A DNA stretch of 64,000 nt from Apis mellifera (lineage: Eukaryota; Arthropoda; Insecta; Hymenoptera; Apidae). The notes beneath the pieces are model-generated. The model saw only the letters and a program-made list of their open reading frames with translations, did not search any database and was not told where the DNA came from. Made by a program: the position numbers and the translations under genes. Location of the stretch: positions 11,077,789 to 11,141,788 of the forward strand of contig NC_037640.1 of NCBI RefSeq assembly GCF_003254395.2. The letters run 5' to 3'. Position 1 is the first letter of the stretch, and the number at the start of each line of letters is the position of its first letter. This document shows positions 11,228-23,290 of the stretch, piece by piece.

Positions 11228-14200
11228 TTATATGTGAAGTTTACTTAGATCATCTAAAAAGGATTTCGGTGTAATTATATGCGAAGAACCTGAAATAATA
11301 ATGTAATATTAAAACAAATTCAATTGTATAGATTTTTAACGTATACTTACCAATTATGACTTCCCAATTTTTTAAAGCATTTGTAACCTCATAAGCGCAT
11401 CGGATTTCAGAAAAGCAAACACCTCCAACTACAAATACGATTAATCTTGGAACGTTCTTAATAGTTTGTGAACCTTTGTCTTTATGCCAATGTCCATATC
11501 TCGCACTAAAAAGAAAAATTATATAATGTTATAAAAATGTCATTATGAAATGTTATTTATATAAATTTTTATGCTATTATACCTAGTTGGAGCATGATAT
11601 CCCGAACTTGCTGCTCGTCCAGCCAAAAAAGGAAAATGTTTAGAATCCAATTTATCTTCAATAGCGTCTTCCATAATATCTTTCATAACTGGAGTCCAAC
11701 GACTCATTTGATAAGTTTGTTCTGTAATTCTTTCTTTACGTTGTACGGTGTATAATTTTTTACGATTACCACCCTATAAATAAATACAATAAAATAGATT
11801 CCAATATCAAAATTATATGTATGTTCGAACATACATGCATTATTAATAATTGATGAAATAAGATACTTACATCTACAACTATATTAATACCAAGATTAGC
11901 CATGTTTACTATAGTTTGTTTATCATCAGGAGATATTTGAGCATGATGAACAAGACGATTAAGATTTTCTTCAGAAATACCATTTTTACTAATAACATAT
12001 AATGCAATAATTCGTAATTTGTCTAAATGATGTACAGTTTGGTCAAGTAAAATTGGAGTAATATTTTTCATTTGATCTTTGATACGTTCTCCTTCAGCAT
12101 CTGTGCCCATCGCTAAATCCTAATAAAATGATAATGCATATGACTTAATAAATAAATTACTTTGATAATATTTAAAAAAGAAAAAATTATAATAATAATA
12201 ATAATAATAAATATATAAAACATACTTGTTCTACTTTGCATAGTTTATCTACATTTCCTTGGTAACGTTTCATACAATCTTCTGCTAACTGTAAATGTGT
12301 TGCATATTTACTCAATTCTTTTTGATACTGTGGCATTTTTTTAATCATCTGTGAAAGATCCCTCATACTTTGTTTGTCTCCTTGCGGCATTCTTTTTGAT
12401 TCTGTGAATTTCTTTAAATTTTTAGTAACATTCCTAAAAAAGATATATAATAATATATAAACCATGAACATGTATTTGCATTTTTTTTTTAATTATTTAT
12501 TTTTATCAATAGAATTCTTATTTCTATTAATTCTTTTGAATGAATTTTTAAATTATTCTACTCACTGTGAAACTACAGCAATATGCTGATGTCTAAGATC
12601 TACCCATAAATCGTCATTTTCATCTAATAATACTTCCTTTTGTACTCCTGCAGATGCCTCGAATCTTATAACAAATTTTTAATGTTAAAATATAATTTGA
12701 TATTATTTATAACTATTAACTATTATAATTCTTACCTGTAAACATCATTCTCAATATCTAATAAATCATATGCCATAGCTTGTAGAGTTAATTCGTGTAA
12801 CAATGGTGATACACAGTCAAATCCTCTGTCTAGAATAAGCAATTGAGAGCGTGCTTTTTCAGGTCCTTCACCCATCGTTGGTTCATCCGCTTTGTAAGCA
12901 TCTAATTTTTGTTGAACCATATGTGCCAATTCCAAATTTCGATCAAAATCGCTATAGAAATAAATTATATTATCATTCTATAATAAATTGTATCACAATC
13001 ACATAAATTGTATAAAATTTTAATTATTATTTCAATTTAAATGAATAGAAAATATATTATATTATACCTTCGATATCTAACTGATGGATATTCTCCAAGA
13101 GTAGCACAAAGTGTTGCAATTTGTTCAGCTATTCTTTCCATATTGGCCGTTCTCAAGTTGGAAAAGGAAGCATTATAAAAGCAAGCAAATGTTTCAGCCG
13201 AATCCAAGGAGAAAACCTATTTAATTATACATTTGTTTTAATATTATCTTTACACTTTTTTTATTATTATATATTAAGCTTACTATAATTTCATATATTA
13301 GGCAGTGCAATTAATAGCAGAATATACATTATATACATAAATATATATATATATAGATCAAGAAAGAAGATTAATAAAATATTAGTAACCAATAATAGAG
13401 AATTGGATACACTGAAAAGAAAAATAGAAATTAGGATGCAAAAGGAAAAAAAGGAAACATACAAGCTAAGGTAATCATAGAAGTCTTTCGCCTACATTCT
13501 ACCCCGCAAAATAAAGCACTGAAACATACGGAAAAATTCTATTTGAAATTAATAAAATAGTAACTATCGCGGTTTGCAACTAGCAGTTATAATTTCTTTT
13601 TTTTTTCTTGTTCGTCACCTGCGATTCGTAAGGCAAGAAAGCGATGTTGATCTCTTTCAGGGTTTTGATCTTTTTAGCGGCGAGAGACTTGCAGAGTTCA
13701 TTGAACAGCTCCTCCGGACACACTGGTTGCGTGCAAGCATGAATGCATTCCAATCGTTAGTACGTGCTTTATATGTGAGTATTGTACAAAATAGGGGGAA
13801 AAATGATGTTCAATAATTGTGTTACGATTATCGCTGGTCGAAAAATTGGAAGAAGATAGGTATGTAATGTAAGTTAAAATATAATAATAGTGTTATTAGA
13901 GTGGTATTTATAGAAGAGAACGCCGATTATGTGTATGTTCATGTATGTATCATGGTGAATATTTATGTGCCCGTCACCACGGAAGAACGTAAAACGTTTG
14001 TCAGACATTTGATATCTCAGTTTCCTTTGCTTTACCTGTTCTTCGTACGGTATGAAAGCGATGTTGATCTCTTTTAGTGTCTTTATGCGTTTAGCTACCA
14101 GCGAGTGACACAATTCTTTGAACAATTCATCTGGACATGCTGTAAAGAGATATACTTAGAAGTTTATGTTGATTGACCAAAATTGAAAATACCGGATTGC

Positions 14201-16078
14201 CCATTCATCTTGTACATCTTTTTTTTTTTTTTTTTAATTTCCTGTTTATTAAAACGTGTAGAAAAAAAATGAAATCGAAAATGAGTTTTATGTGTATCAT
14301 GTGAGATGCATAAAAGTTAAATTATTTTAATTTATTTATAATTGCCTTTCTTATGATAATGTTCATCTTAATCAAAATACAAAATTCTATCTACCTTCTG
14401 TGAAATAAACATGGGCTACTTTGTAAGAAGTCCTGGTAGGATTACTGAAGTCTTCGATTAACTTTTGGACAGAGGAATTGCATGGTGTGATCAGGTAGAT
14501 TGCTTCCATGGTAGGCAAAGGTTCCCGTTTCTTGTTGATATCTTCTACTAAGGTAATGCCTTGTGCACTGATATCGTGCATTTTACAACACGCAGATACC
14601 ATCCTCATGGCCAATTTATCAACTACTAAAATTCGCCATTGAACGCCAGAACTTCCGGTCTTCTTCTGTTTGATGACTTCATTCATAATCTCTGAAAGAA
14701 AAAATTTTTAACGATAATTAATATTTTTATGTTACGATATGATAGCACTTTAAATCAATTTTTATTCTTATTTTTATTTCTATTAATTAATATTAATTCT
14801 TTAGAGTTTGAAAGTCAAATCAATCATAATTTTATTTCGATCGATCGTATTTATCAGCATATGATTTATAAAAATCCGATAAACATATTTTATTCGTAAA
14901 AAGAAACAATATAAATCGAATATTAATTTCTTAAAATAATAATAATCAAATTGAAATTGTTTCAAGATGATGTTTGAACGATTCAAAATTGAATAAGATA
15001 TCTATTGGCGCTTTCAACACGTATTGATCGTTCTTACAAGGAATGACGTCATGCTACATGATCGTATCTAAAAAAAAAGGAGCCCCATTTCACGCAATAT
15101 ATAGAAAGTACAAACACTGATAAGTTTGTATAATTTGATGGTTATCGAATAAAAAATATTTTGTCAATAATAGTATATCATAAGTGTTAAGATTTCATTA
15201 TTACTTGGAAATCATTTTATAGGAAAATATATATATATATATATTAATTAAATTATTTGATATAAATATACATGATAAAACAATACACTATATATTTCTA
15301 AATTTCACAATATATAATTATTAGTAACTCAATGAAAATTTAAAATAAATAATTATTTCTTAATTTTTTCAGTTTAATTGTCAAAAAAATAGGAAATACA
15401 TTTTTTGTTTATATACTTGTTTACCTCTTTTACGTAATCTGTTATCTATAAAGCATGTTAATAAATTTAGTCTTTTATATTTTATGATTTTGAAAATTTA
15501 TATTGATATTTACTTTGTTTATAATTTGTTATATATAGTTACATATAAATAATAAAAATTAAAATAAAAACATATATAATAATAATAATATATATATTTA
15601 AAAATCAATAATAGATGTATATATACAAACAAATTCTTTCTTTATTTTTATTAAAAATAAGAATCATTAATTATTAGAAATTAAGAATTATTATTTACTT
15701 ATGATAACATTAAATTTTTACAATGAATAGATTAAAAATTTGAAAAACGTGCATGTTGATAACCTCCATGTTATTTTATTATGATAAAATATATAATTTT
15801 TTAAATGAAATACGAACGTAATGTAATTCTAAAACATAAATTTGACATTTCTATCTAGCAGCCGCTTCATAAACGATGAAATCATCATAGCATATACGCC
15901 CTTTTGGAGGTTACAGATTATGACAGTTGTACAAGTGATACGATTGTCATAGAAAATAAATCTACAAAATTCTTCCAATATTATTATATGAACAAATTTT
16001 GCAAAATTTTGCTTTTATTGTAAAGAATTACATTATTTTTCGTTACTCACTTTGACCGACTTGTGCCTTGAGCGCCAT
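11228..16078 (-). CDS. Rop: Rop / Munc18-1 (syntaxin-binding Sec1/Munc18 protein)
   Basis: Sec1/Munc18 protein that binds syntaxin-1 and the SNARE complex and is needed for synaptic vesicle and general exocytosis. Coding exons in transcript order: 16078-16051, 14691-14395, then either 14139-14036 or 13722-13619, then 13216-13068, 12951-12736, 12664-12566, 12433-12226, 12119-11871, 11773-11583, 11505-11351, 11289-11228. With one alternative exon this is 1758 nt, encoding 585 residues, close to the roughly 590-600 usual for the family. Phases agree at every junction. Recognisable blocks include MALKAQVGQKIMNEV at the N-terminus, LDAYKADEPTMGEGPEKARS, LLILDRGFD, DLSQMIKKMPQYQKELSKY, DLAMGTDAEGERIKD, SEQTYQ-like ITEQTYQMSRWTP, and SARYGHWH near the C-terminus. 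The ATG at 16078-16076 fits the family start. Confidence 0.97.
13619..13722 (-). CDS. Rop: Rop alternative exon, copy 2 (3' in transcript)
   Basis: A 104-nt exon with acceptor CAACCAG before 13722 and donor GTGACG after 13619. It encodes the same 35-residue segment as the exon at 14036-14139, starting VCPEELFNEL and ending NIAFLPYESQ; 27 of 35 residues are identical. The phases are also identical, so it can replace the other copy. The FNEL and LPYESQ forms resemble vertebrate Munc18-1 more than the other copy does. The polypyrimidine tract before the acceptor is weak, which fits regulated use. Confidence 0.9.
14036..14139 (-). CDS. Rop: Rop alternative exon, copy 1 (5' in transcript)
   Basis: A 104-nt exon with acceptor TTACAG before 14139 and donor GTAAAG after 14036. 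With one base from the previous exon it encodes 35 residues (109-143), starting ACPDELFKEL and ending NIAFIPYEEQ. This segment aligns to the end of domain 1 and its junction with domain 2 in Munc18-1. It is an alternative to the exon at 13619-13722. Confidence 0.93.
14692..16050 (-). other. Rop first intron
   Basis: AT-rich 1.36-kb intron between the start-codon exon and exon 2. It contains TA runs near 15228-15243 and a stretch of moderate CpG content at 15860-15960. No further exon recognised. Confidence 0.75.
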
Positions 16079-16800
16079 TTTGCTAATAACTGACTGTATG
16101 TTTCGTTACCAGGTGGCGTTTCAAACAAGAAGCAGATAATTCTAGAATTATCTTATAGTTAATGATTATCTATAGTAATGTTTCTCTGTTCAAATCGATG
16201 ATATTAGATTGTGATTATTAATATAAGTATTTAATGTAATAAATTATTTTATTTATTTAAAAAAATTCAATTAATTAATCGTTTCAAAAAAATAAATTGT
16301 ATAAAATTTTATTTGAAAAATGTTATAAATAAGAAACGATCTTTTACGACTTAATATGGATAATATTTGACAATAAAAATTTTAAAAATAGACAAATAAA
16401 ATATTACAATAGAAATTGTATAAAGAAATATATTATAAAAATATAATATTACTTATATTTATATTTATTATGTATAATAAAAATAAAATTATAAAATTAT
16501 ATAAAAAAATTATTTTATACGAAATATAATTTTATTGAATTCATAACTTATTAATTAAGTAAATAGATTAAGTAAATAGATCGATTCTTTGCTTTGTATT
16601 TTCGATATATATCGAATTACCAAATATCAATTTATCTCGAAAATCGAATCTTATTTTGATTATCGAATATCATTTCAAAACCTATATTCAGACTATTCAT
16701 ATTTATTGTAGGCGTATAATGAATTCATTGTTTCTGAAAAATTCATAATTTATATCATTAAAACAATTTATTTAATTATATAGAAGAAATATGCAGGATA
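16079..16800. other. Region between Rop start and a divergent 5' exon
   Basis: Just upstream of the Rop ATG the minus strand reads ACAGTCAGTTATTAG, which contains an insect-type initiator (TCAGTT) and two possible splice acceptors. The Rop TSS or an upstream UTR exon therefore lies here. Beyond 16150 the sequence is very AT-rich, with no coding frame. A motif AGGTGGCG at 16111-16118 resembles the core of insect CTCF sites. Confidence 0.4.
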
Positions 16801-17252
16801 AGCGCACCACCTGAAAGCGAGAGGGGATGGCGACAACGCCACGCGAGAGAGAAAGAGAAAGAAGATCGGCTCAACGAGGACGTGAGAGGGTTTGTTCAGT
16901 TAGTTCGGATTTGTTCGCCGGTGTATATGGTTCGTGTCGACGATTTGCGCGCGCAACACCAGTGTGTACGCTCGCGCTCGAAGGAACGACACTTCGACAT
17001 TTTTGCGTTTACTTTCCCCGTGATTTCGTGTATCGCTCCGTCTGCGCGCGTTTTCCGTGCTGGATTCAAAACTACGCCGGTTCGTCTCGCGTCGCGTTGC
17101 GTCAATGCACGGAAGAATGTGTGTCGCGGATATTGTTTAACAGTGATAATACGTTCTGACTACGGGCTGTTCCATTCATTTTCTTATGTGACCTGTGTAC
17201 TTGTGTGATACATTTTTGGTACTCGGTGTTCAGCTGCAACGATTCATCTACG
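16801..17252 (+). promoter_or_regulatory. CpG-rich promoter / 5' UTR region of an unrecognised gene
   Basis: Sequence composition changes sharply at about 16.8 kb to GC- and CpG-rich DNA. A TCAGT initiator match on + lies at 16896-16900, about 355 nt upstream of an ATG at 17253 that begins a short open exon. The region also holds open frames on both strands (for example 16827-17159 and 16882-17208), best explained by GC richness. Promoter function is inferred. Confidence 0.4.
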
Positions 17253-17301
17253 ATGAAACTGGAGTATCCTTGTCGCGTCGAGGGTTGGCTGAACGTTTGT
17301 G
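17253..17301 (+). CDS. Candidate first coding exon of an unrecognised gene
   Basis: ATG at 17253 is followed by 16 codons (MKLEYPCRVEGWLNVC) and one extra base, then a strong donor GTGAGTACG from 17302. The short exon is preceded by a CpG-rich region with an initiator-like sequence, which fits a first coding exon with phase-1 splicing. The family was not recognised. RVEGWLNV resembles the opening strand of a PH-like fold, but this is only a guess. No second exon was found in the remaining 46.7 kb, so the next exon would be beyond the window or too divergent to see. Confidence 0.4.
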
Positions 17302-20300
17302 GTGAGTACGATTTCTTTATCTATTTCTCTCACTATTTCAAACGTAATCTTTCGTATACACGATATTTCGTGAGATATTTCCTGGTAAACAATAGGGCAA
17401 AAAAAGATAAAATTAAACGAAACGAGGAGGGAGGTTATGTACGGTTGTGTACAAAAGTGTGTGGTACAGTGAACCTTCCAGATGCACGTGCGCTCTGCGC
17501 CACGAGAACGCTATTTCGCTCATTTCGCTAGCCGGCACTCAGCCGGGTCCACACGCTTCGTTGCATAACAACAAGTGTAGTGGGAGTCTGTCATCGTTCA
17601 GTCATACAGAAACTCTCAGTTCCCAAGAATATCGTACGCTGTATTTCATGATAGTCTCTCCGCGTTTATCTTTCAATAAACAAAGTTGACAGACGAAGAA
17701 CGGTTTTTTTTTCTCCTTCGCAAGCGAAGAATGTTTCTTTTGTATTAGCATTTGTTTGACTTACCAATCGTTTAAGCTCTTAATTTAGAATAACATTTAT
17801 TTGCGCATTTATCATTTCTCCTTTACAAAATGGATCGTTCCATTTTCTTATTTCGATTAAAATACCGTTGCTACTAGCAAGTGTGCCGAGTTACGTAATA
17901 TTCCAACGCCCATTTCTAGGTCACAGGGTAAAGTAAAGTAAGGATAAAAGGAAGTAAACTTGTTTAAACTTTCTTTACGTTTCGAGATTGCAGAAAGATT
18001 TCTTTACAAATTTCGTGGAATAGACACACGTTACCATAATTTTTTTCTATACGTTTCTTTCCTTTTTTTTTACAAAAAATTTGTAAAATATTTTGAAACT
18101 CGATATAAAATATGCCGTGCGCACATTTTTATGTTTACATTTTCACTTTTCTCTACGAATATTGTACGCTTTCCCAAACTGTTACGTACATAATTATTTT
18201 TTCTATATGAATAAGAGAAACAAGATTTGTTGGAAATGATAGGAAAAATGAGAAAACTCGCTTTATAGTATTCTTTAGCACAAACATCGTTAAATTTGAC
18301 GATATTTTTTTCTTTTCCTCGTCAATTTTCATACGATGATGCAATGTTTGACTTTTACGTCTTCGACAAGACGTCTTCGTTTCGTGACAAAATTCATTTT
18401 CCTGCCCGACACGATATTTCCCAACGAAGCCGAAATTGTTGACATTCGAACACACGTGATGAACACGTATCGCGTTAGACACGATAAATCGAACGGCATC
18501 GTGAGACCACTCGAATGTCTGTGGTGGAACGATTGTTCGTTATAAGCTGCTTGAAATAATTAGGAGGTCCTGTTTCATCAATGATTCATCGGTGTAACGT
18601 TTAAACGTTCACCTCGCTTGTTTATTTTCTTTTTTTGTTTTCTCTCATTGAAAATGAATTTTTCAATCAAATTATTAAATATATATAATAATTATTCCTT
18701 TCCATCCGTAAATTCCTGATTTCCAAAAATATCAAGTAATGATTGTTTATAAACACAGATTTTTAATTAAGAATCTCTGTCCATCGAAAATTATTCAAAT
18801 TCAAGTTTCTTTATCAGAAATTCGTTCTTCTCGACGCCTTATGTTAAAAACAAACGTTTCGATTGCAAACAAAAATTTTAAATTAACGCGAATATTTCGA
18901 GTACCTTGACGAATTTCCATTCGTAACGAACGAACGCGCGTATTCATTGCGAGATAGAAGAAAACGATTATTGCGTACAGCCAGTTATTGCGTGGCATCG
19001 ATTATCACCGATTGTATTTTCGCCATCGATTTTTCCCTTCGATTTTCGTCGTTCTCTCGACCTTTCAGAGACTTGAAACGCATCGAGAGAGGCCGGTCTC
19101 CTCTTTTTTTCTTTTTTCTTTTCCCTTCTTTCCCCTTCTCCCACTCGACTTCTTTTCCATTTGCATCGAAATGAAAACATACCTATTTGGCGGCCTTCGT
19201 CCCAAGTCTCTTCCCTTTTGTCTTTGGCCGAGCAGGGAATGGACGTTCCTTGTACTCGCGAATTCGTACACGTATTTGCGCGAGCGTGTCTCGTTCTCGC
19301 CGTCCACCTTTGCCCTTTATCCGGTTCCTCTTACTTTTTTCCGTCTCGAGGACGGAACCAACAATGAAGAAGCGGCAGGCAATTTCACCTTGCGCCATTC
19401 CCAACGTTCGAACGTATTCGAACGTATCGACGTGATTTTCGTCATCTCGACAACGGTCTTGCTTCCATCGCGAGTTGTAAAATGTTTCGATCGAATCAAT
19501 CTTATCTTTCAATTTCATTTTATTAAAAATTTATCAAAAATTCATAAGTTTCTGTTCGAAATCTCACGAATCGTCCATCATTAATTCTAACCTTAAATCT
19601 TAAAAACGAGACGGCCATCTTTCGATATTATCTACTCGATCAGCAAAAAGAAGAAACAAAGTTAAATGAACGGAACCAGTTTTCTTTTTTTTTTATGGCC
19701 GCAATTTGTTCAATTCGAATTATCTCGAAACGAAGATCAGGATCGGTTTTTCTTTCGTCTGCTAACGTATCGTTCTTTCACTTTCCTCTCAGAATGCTCG
19801 TATTTTATTTCTGCAAAATAATAGACAACGTTTTTGTCCATGCAGGTTGTTTCTGTTATGTCACCGCTTCGAATCTAGATAAATCACGGTAGAAATCACG
19901 GGGAATTGTCAGCCTGTCGCGTACATGTTGGAAAAGTATACGACGCGGTTATGCAACGTGCTTCCATTGTGCTTCCAAATTGTGGACGAAGCACAAATTC
20001 TCGTAAACCCGAGTGGAAAGAAATATTCACGCAGTTCTTTTCTTTCTTATTTCTCTTCGACTCTCGTACAAATTATTCAAACTTTCGTTATCCTCCTTTC
20101 CTTTCATAGCTGCTATGGAGATCTATTTCGATAATTCTGTCCATTGATCGTATAGATCATATTTATAATCAAAGGAATGCAACTTCATTCTCTCATCTTT
20201 CGTTGAAACGCGAGAATATATCCTCGTAAGTTATATACGATAACATTATAAATAAATACTATTAGATTAATTAAATTTCAAATAAGTAAAAAATTATTAA

Positions 20301-22458
20301 ATCATTTTATTAGTATTATTTGAGGAATTAAATCTCGTTAGAAGCATTAAATATATATATTTGATTTAAAAGATCAACTCTTGTAATTCACACATCTAAT
20401 ATTGATTTTAAAAAATAATTTATAAAAATTTAGTTTGACAAACTAACGTTACATTTAATTTTTTAGATTTGTTTATTTAAAAAATATTGAAACGAGGTTG
20501 ATTCAACTATAATTGGCACAAATCTATCTGATTTATACCACACTCTTAATTAAGAAAAAGAAGAGTTTGTACAAATGATGTACAAATGGCTGTCCAGACC
20601 GCGTCGTATCATTTTTTGCCTCGTCCCTGGCGCCGCGCCGGGATCGCGTTAATCCATCCGGGGGATGGGAAGACGCCGAGCTTGGAACGATGATCTTAAA
20701 TGACCGGGATCGATTTAATCGGCCGCGCCATAACGCGCCGAGCGTTCAAGTACGCCTTGCCTCGAGTCACGTTTCCCTTTAACTCCTACACGATCCCGAC
20801 CCGTTACGCTCTCCTCGGCCGGCTCAAATATAAATAATTGATTTATTGCACGATTTACAAGCATTTCCATACCCCGTTTTACCCGACACGTCCGAAGTTC
20901 GCATGCATACACGCGCCTCGGCCAGGTTTATCGCGGCTATTGCCGTTACTACTTCATTGTGTAATTGCATCGGTGTTCCTAGTAAACGATATCGCCAGCT
21001 GTAAGCGCGATCGTAAACGCTTGAACCCGGGTTCACGGCTCGGATACAGATTCCCCTCTTTCCTTCTCCTCCTCCTTCTCCTCCTTGCGAAATCGAGCGA
21101 ATTTCGGATAAAGTTTTCTTTGCTTTTTTTTTTCGTTAGATTTGGATAGAAGTGGAATAAAAAGAAGAGCTTCATTCTATAATTTTCAAACGAGAGTCGA
21201 TTTGGATAAAAGTTTTTCTTTTTTTCTTCTACTTGATGGAGTAATACTTTAGGATAAGTATCGATCGTCTGTCCAGAAGAGAATTTGAACGACACGTGTT
21301 CTCCGACTTTTTTAAATAATCTACATCACTTTTTTTACGAATCGAATCGATTCTGGTTTTTCTGGTTTTTCATTCTCGATCGTATGTATACATTACGCGC
21401 GCCTTTCTATAGTTACAAACGAATTCCAGAAATTCTTGCTCTCTCTTTCTCTCTCTCTCTCGTTCCTAATCGCAAAAATAACTTCCCACGCATTCTTACC
21501 AATTCTTCTAAAATTCCGTACGAGCTTCTCGAAAATCCGAAAAGAATTACTCGTAGACGAGATCGATCTGAAACGATGATTATATGTCGGGGAAATGTTG
21601 GTTTAAGGGCAAGCTTAAAATTGACGTAGAAAAATATCGGTCACACCGTCGTCTCTTTCTCTATCTCTCTCTCTCTCTCGCTTCACCTCGTTTCGTCCAA
21701 CTCCAGCAAAGTAAATAAACAAGCCTCGATCGATATTTTCGTTTCGGCGAGCCACGAAACTGTCGACCCACGGGTGTATACATCGATATTATTACCGTGT
21801 ACAACAACCTCGCGATAAACGAAACGAGAAATGAGGGAAAAGCGTGGAGTAAATAAGTATAATGTAAAATAGTAAAAACTGGATAATCCTGACCGGTCGG
21901 TTGACAAAATACATATATTTACGGGTACCGGTTTTTCGTATTAAATGACCGTTTCACCGATTTAGTCAAAAGTCACGCACCCGCGCGATGTGGACGAAAT
22001 ACGTGTATCTGTGTCATACGGATATCGGTCGAAACGACGAAAAGAAAGAATCGCGCCCATGCCGTGACACAGATAGCCAGTGTTACGTTATTTAATAGGA
22101 TAACGAAGTTGCAGCGTGAATTATCTCGCGCTCTCCGTATTCATCCGAGGCGTGGGCGGGTTATTGTTATGCGCGAGCGCATTGCAATTCGTTTGTTTAC
22201 TTTTCGCGTTACGCAACCGCTCGATTAATTTTAGAGTTGGATTCATTCGGAATGCTCCTCTCCTTTTCGCTTCCATTTGCCCTTTGTGTGCCTCGACGAC
22301 GGCGCAGGAGTTGTTTTCTCTTTCTTTTCTCTCCTTTTTTTTTTTTCTTCTTCTCTTCCTCTTATCTCCTCTTTGCCTTTCTCTTTTTGTCTTTACACCG
22401 CGTTGAATTGTTGCGGCGGAATTAAAAATTCTGGACGGCTGGATCGGTTTGAATACAA
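17302..22458. other. Non-coding CpG-rich sequence
   Basis: No convincing exon. The longest open frame is 18988-19584 (198 codons); it is rich in Phe/Ser/Arg from pyrimidine-rich DNA, overlaps open frames on the other strand, and has no recognisable domain. Pyrimidine tracts occur at 19100-19150, 21055-21085, 21440-21462, 21655-21681 and 22316-22390. A GC-rich patch at 20590-20960 is listed separately. Confidence 0.5.
20590..20960. promoter_or_regulatory. GC/CpG-rich patch, candidate regulatory element
   Basis: About 370 bp much richer in G+C and CpG than the AT-rich DNA at 20230-20580 just before it. It is not low complexity and has no convincing coding frame. This pattern is typical of conserved non-coding elements in bee introns, but conservation was not tested. 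Confidence 0.25.
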
Positions 22459-23290
22459 ATTTTTAAAGAATGGAACGACGTGGAACGCGTTCGTAATTTC
22501 GCAGGAACTGTCGACTTTGAGAATTTTGAAGGCTCGATCGCGCAGGGAAATATTCTCGAATTCTTCGATTATTTTTTTCAACCGGAAAGAATCCTTTCAT
22601 CCGTCATTCTTCAAATGATAAATAAATCGTTTCCCGGTTCTGTTTAATATCCAACATTCCTAATTTTAAGCAAAATTTAAATTATAAATCGGTAAGTAAG
22701 TTATCGATCGAGTAGAGCAACAAGAATATATTTTGTTTCATTCGATGATTCTTTTTTTTTTCTACTAATAAAAATAATTCAAATTAATAAATTTTTAAAG
22801 AATGGAACGACGTGGAACGCGTTCGTAATTTTAAGCAAAATTTAAATTATAAATCGGTAAGTAAGTTATCGATCGAGTTGAGCAACAAGAATATAAACCT
22901 TATTTCATTCGATGATTCTTTTTTTTTTCTACTAATAAAAATAATTCAAATTAATAAATTTTTAAAGAATGGAACGACGTGGAACGCGTTCGTAATTTCG
23001 CAGGAACTGTCGACTTTGAGAATTTTGAAGGCTCGATCACCGGGAAATATTCTCGAATTCTTCGATTATTTTTTCTTTTTTCAATCGGAAAGAATCCTTT
23101 CATCGTCATTCTTCAAATAAATAAATCGTTTTTCGTTCTCGCCTGTTTAATATCCAACATTTCTAATTTTAAGCAAAATTTAAATTATAAATCGGTAAGT
23201 AAGTTATCGAGTAGAGCAACAAGAATATAAACCTTATTTCATTCGATGATTCTTTTTTTTTTTTAATAAAAATAATCCAAATTAATAAAT
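22459..23290 (+). repeat. Three-copy tandem repeat, unit about 332 bp, middle copy deleted
   Basis: The core TGGAACGACGTGGAACGCGT recurs at 22471, 22803 and 22970. Copies 1 and 3 are full (about 332 bp). Copy 2 is 167 bp and lacks about 165 bp from its middle. The deletion junction sits on a shared TAATTT. All copies end with the same AT-rich segment containing ATAAATCGGTAAGTAAG. Confidence 0.9.

Noticed and set aside
13574..13816. 80-codon + strand frame
   Set aside because: It is the antisense of the Rop alternative exon at 13619-13722, whose minus-strand translation matches Munc18.
18988..19584. 198-codon + strand frame
   Set aside because: Compositional: built from pyrimidine-rich DNA, overlaps open frames in other phases and on the minus strand, and no domain is recognised.
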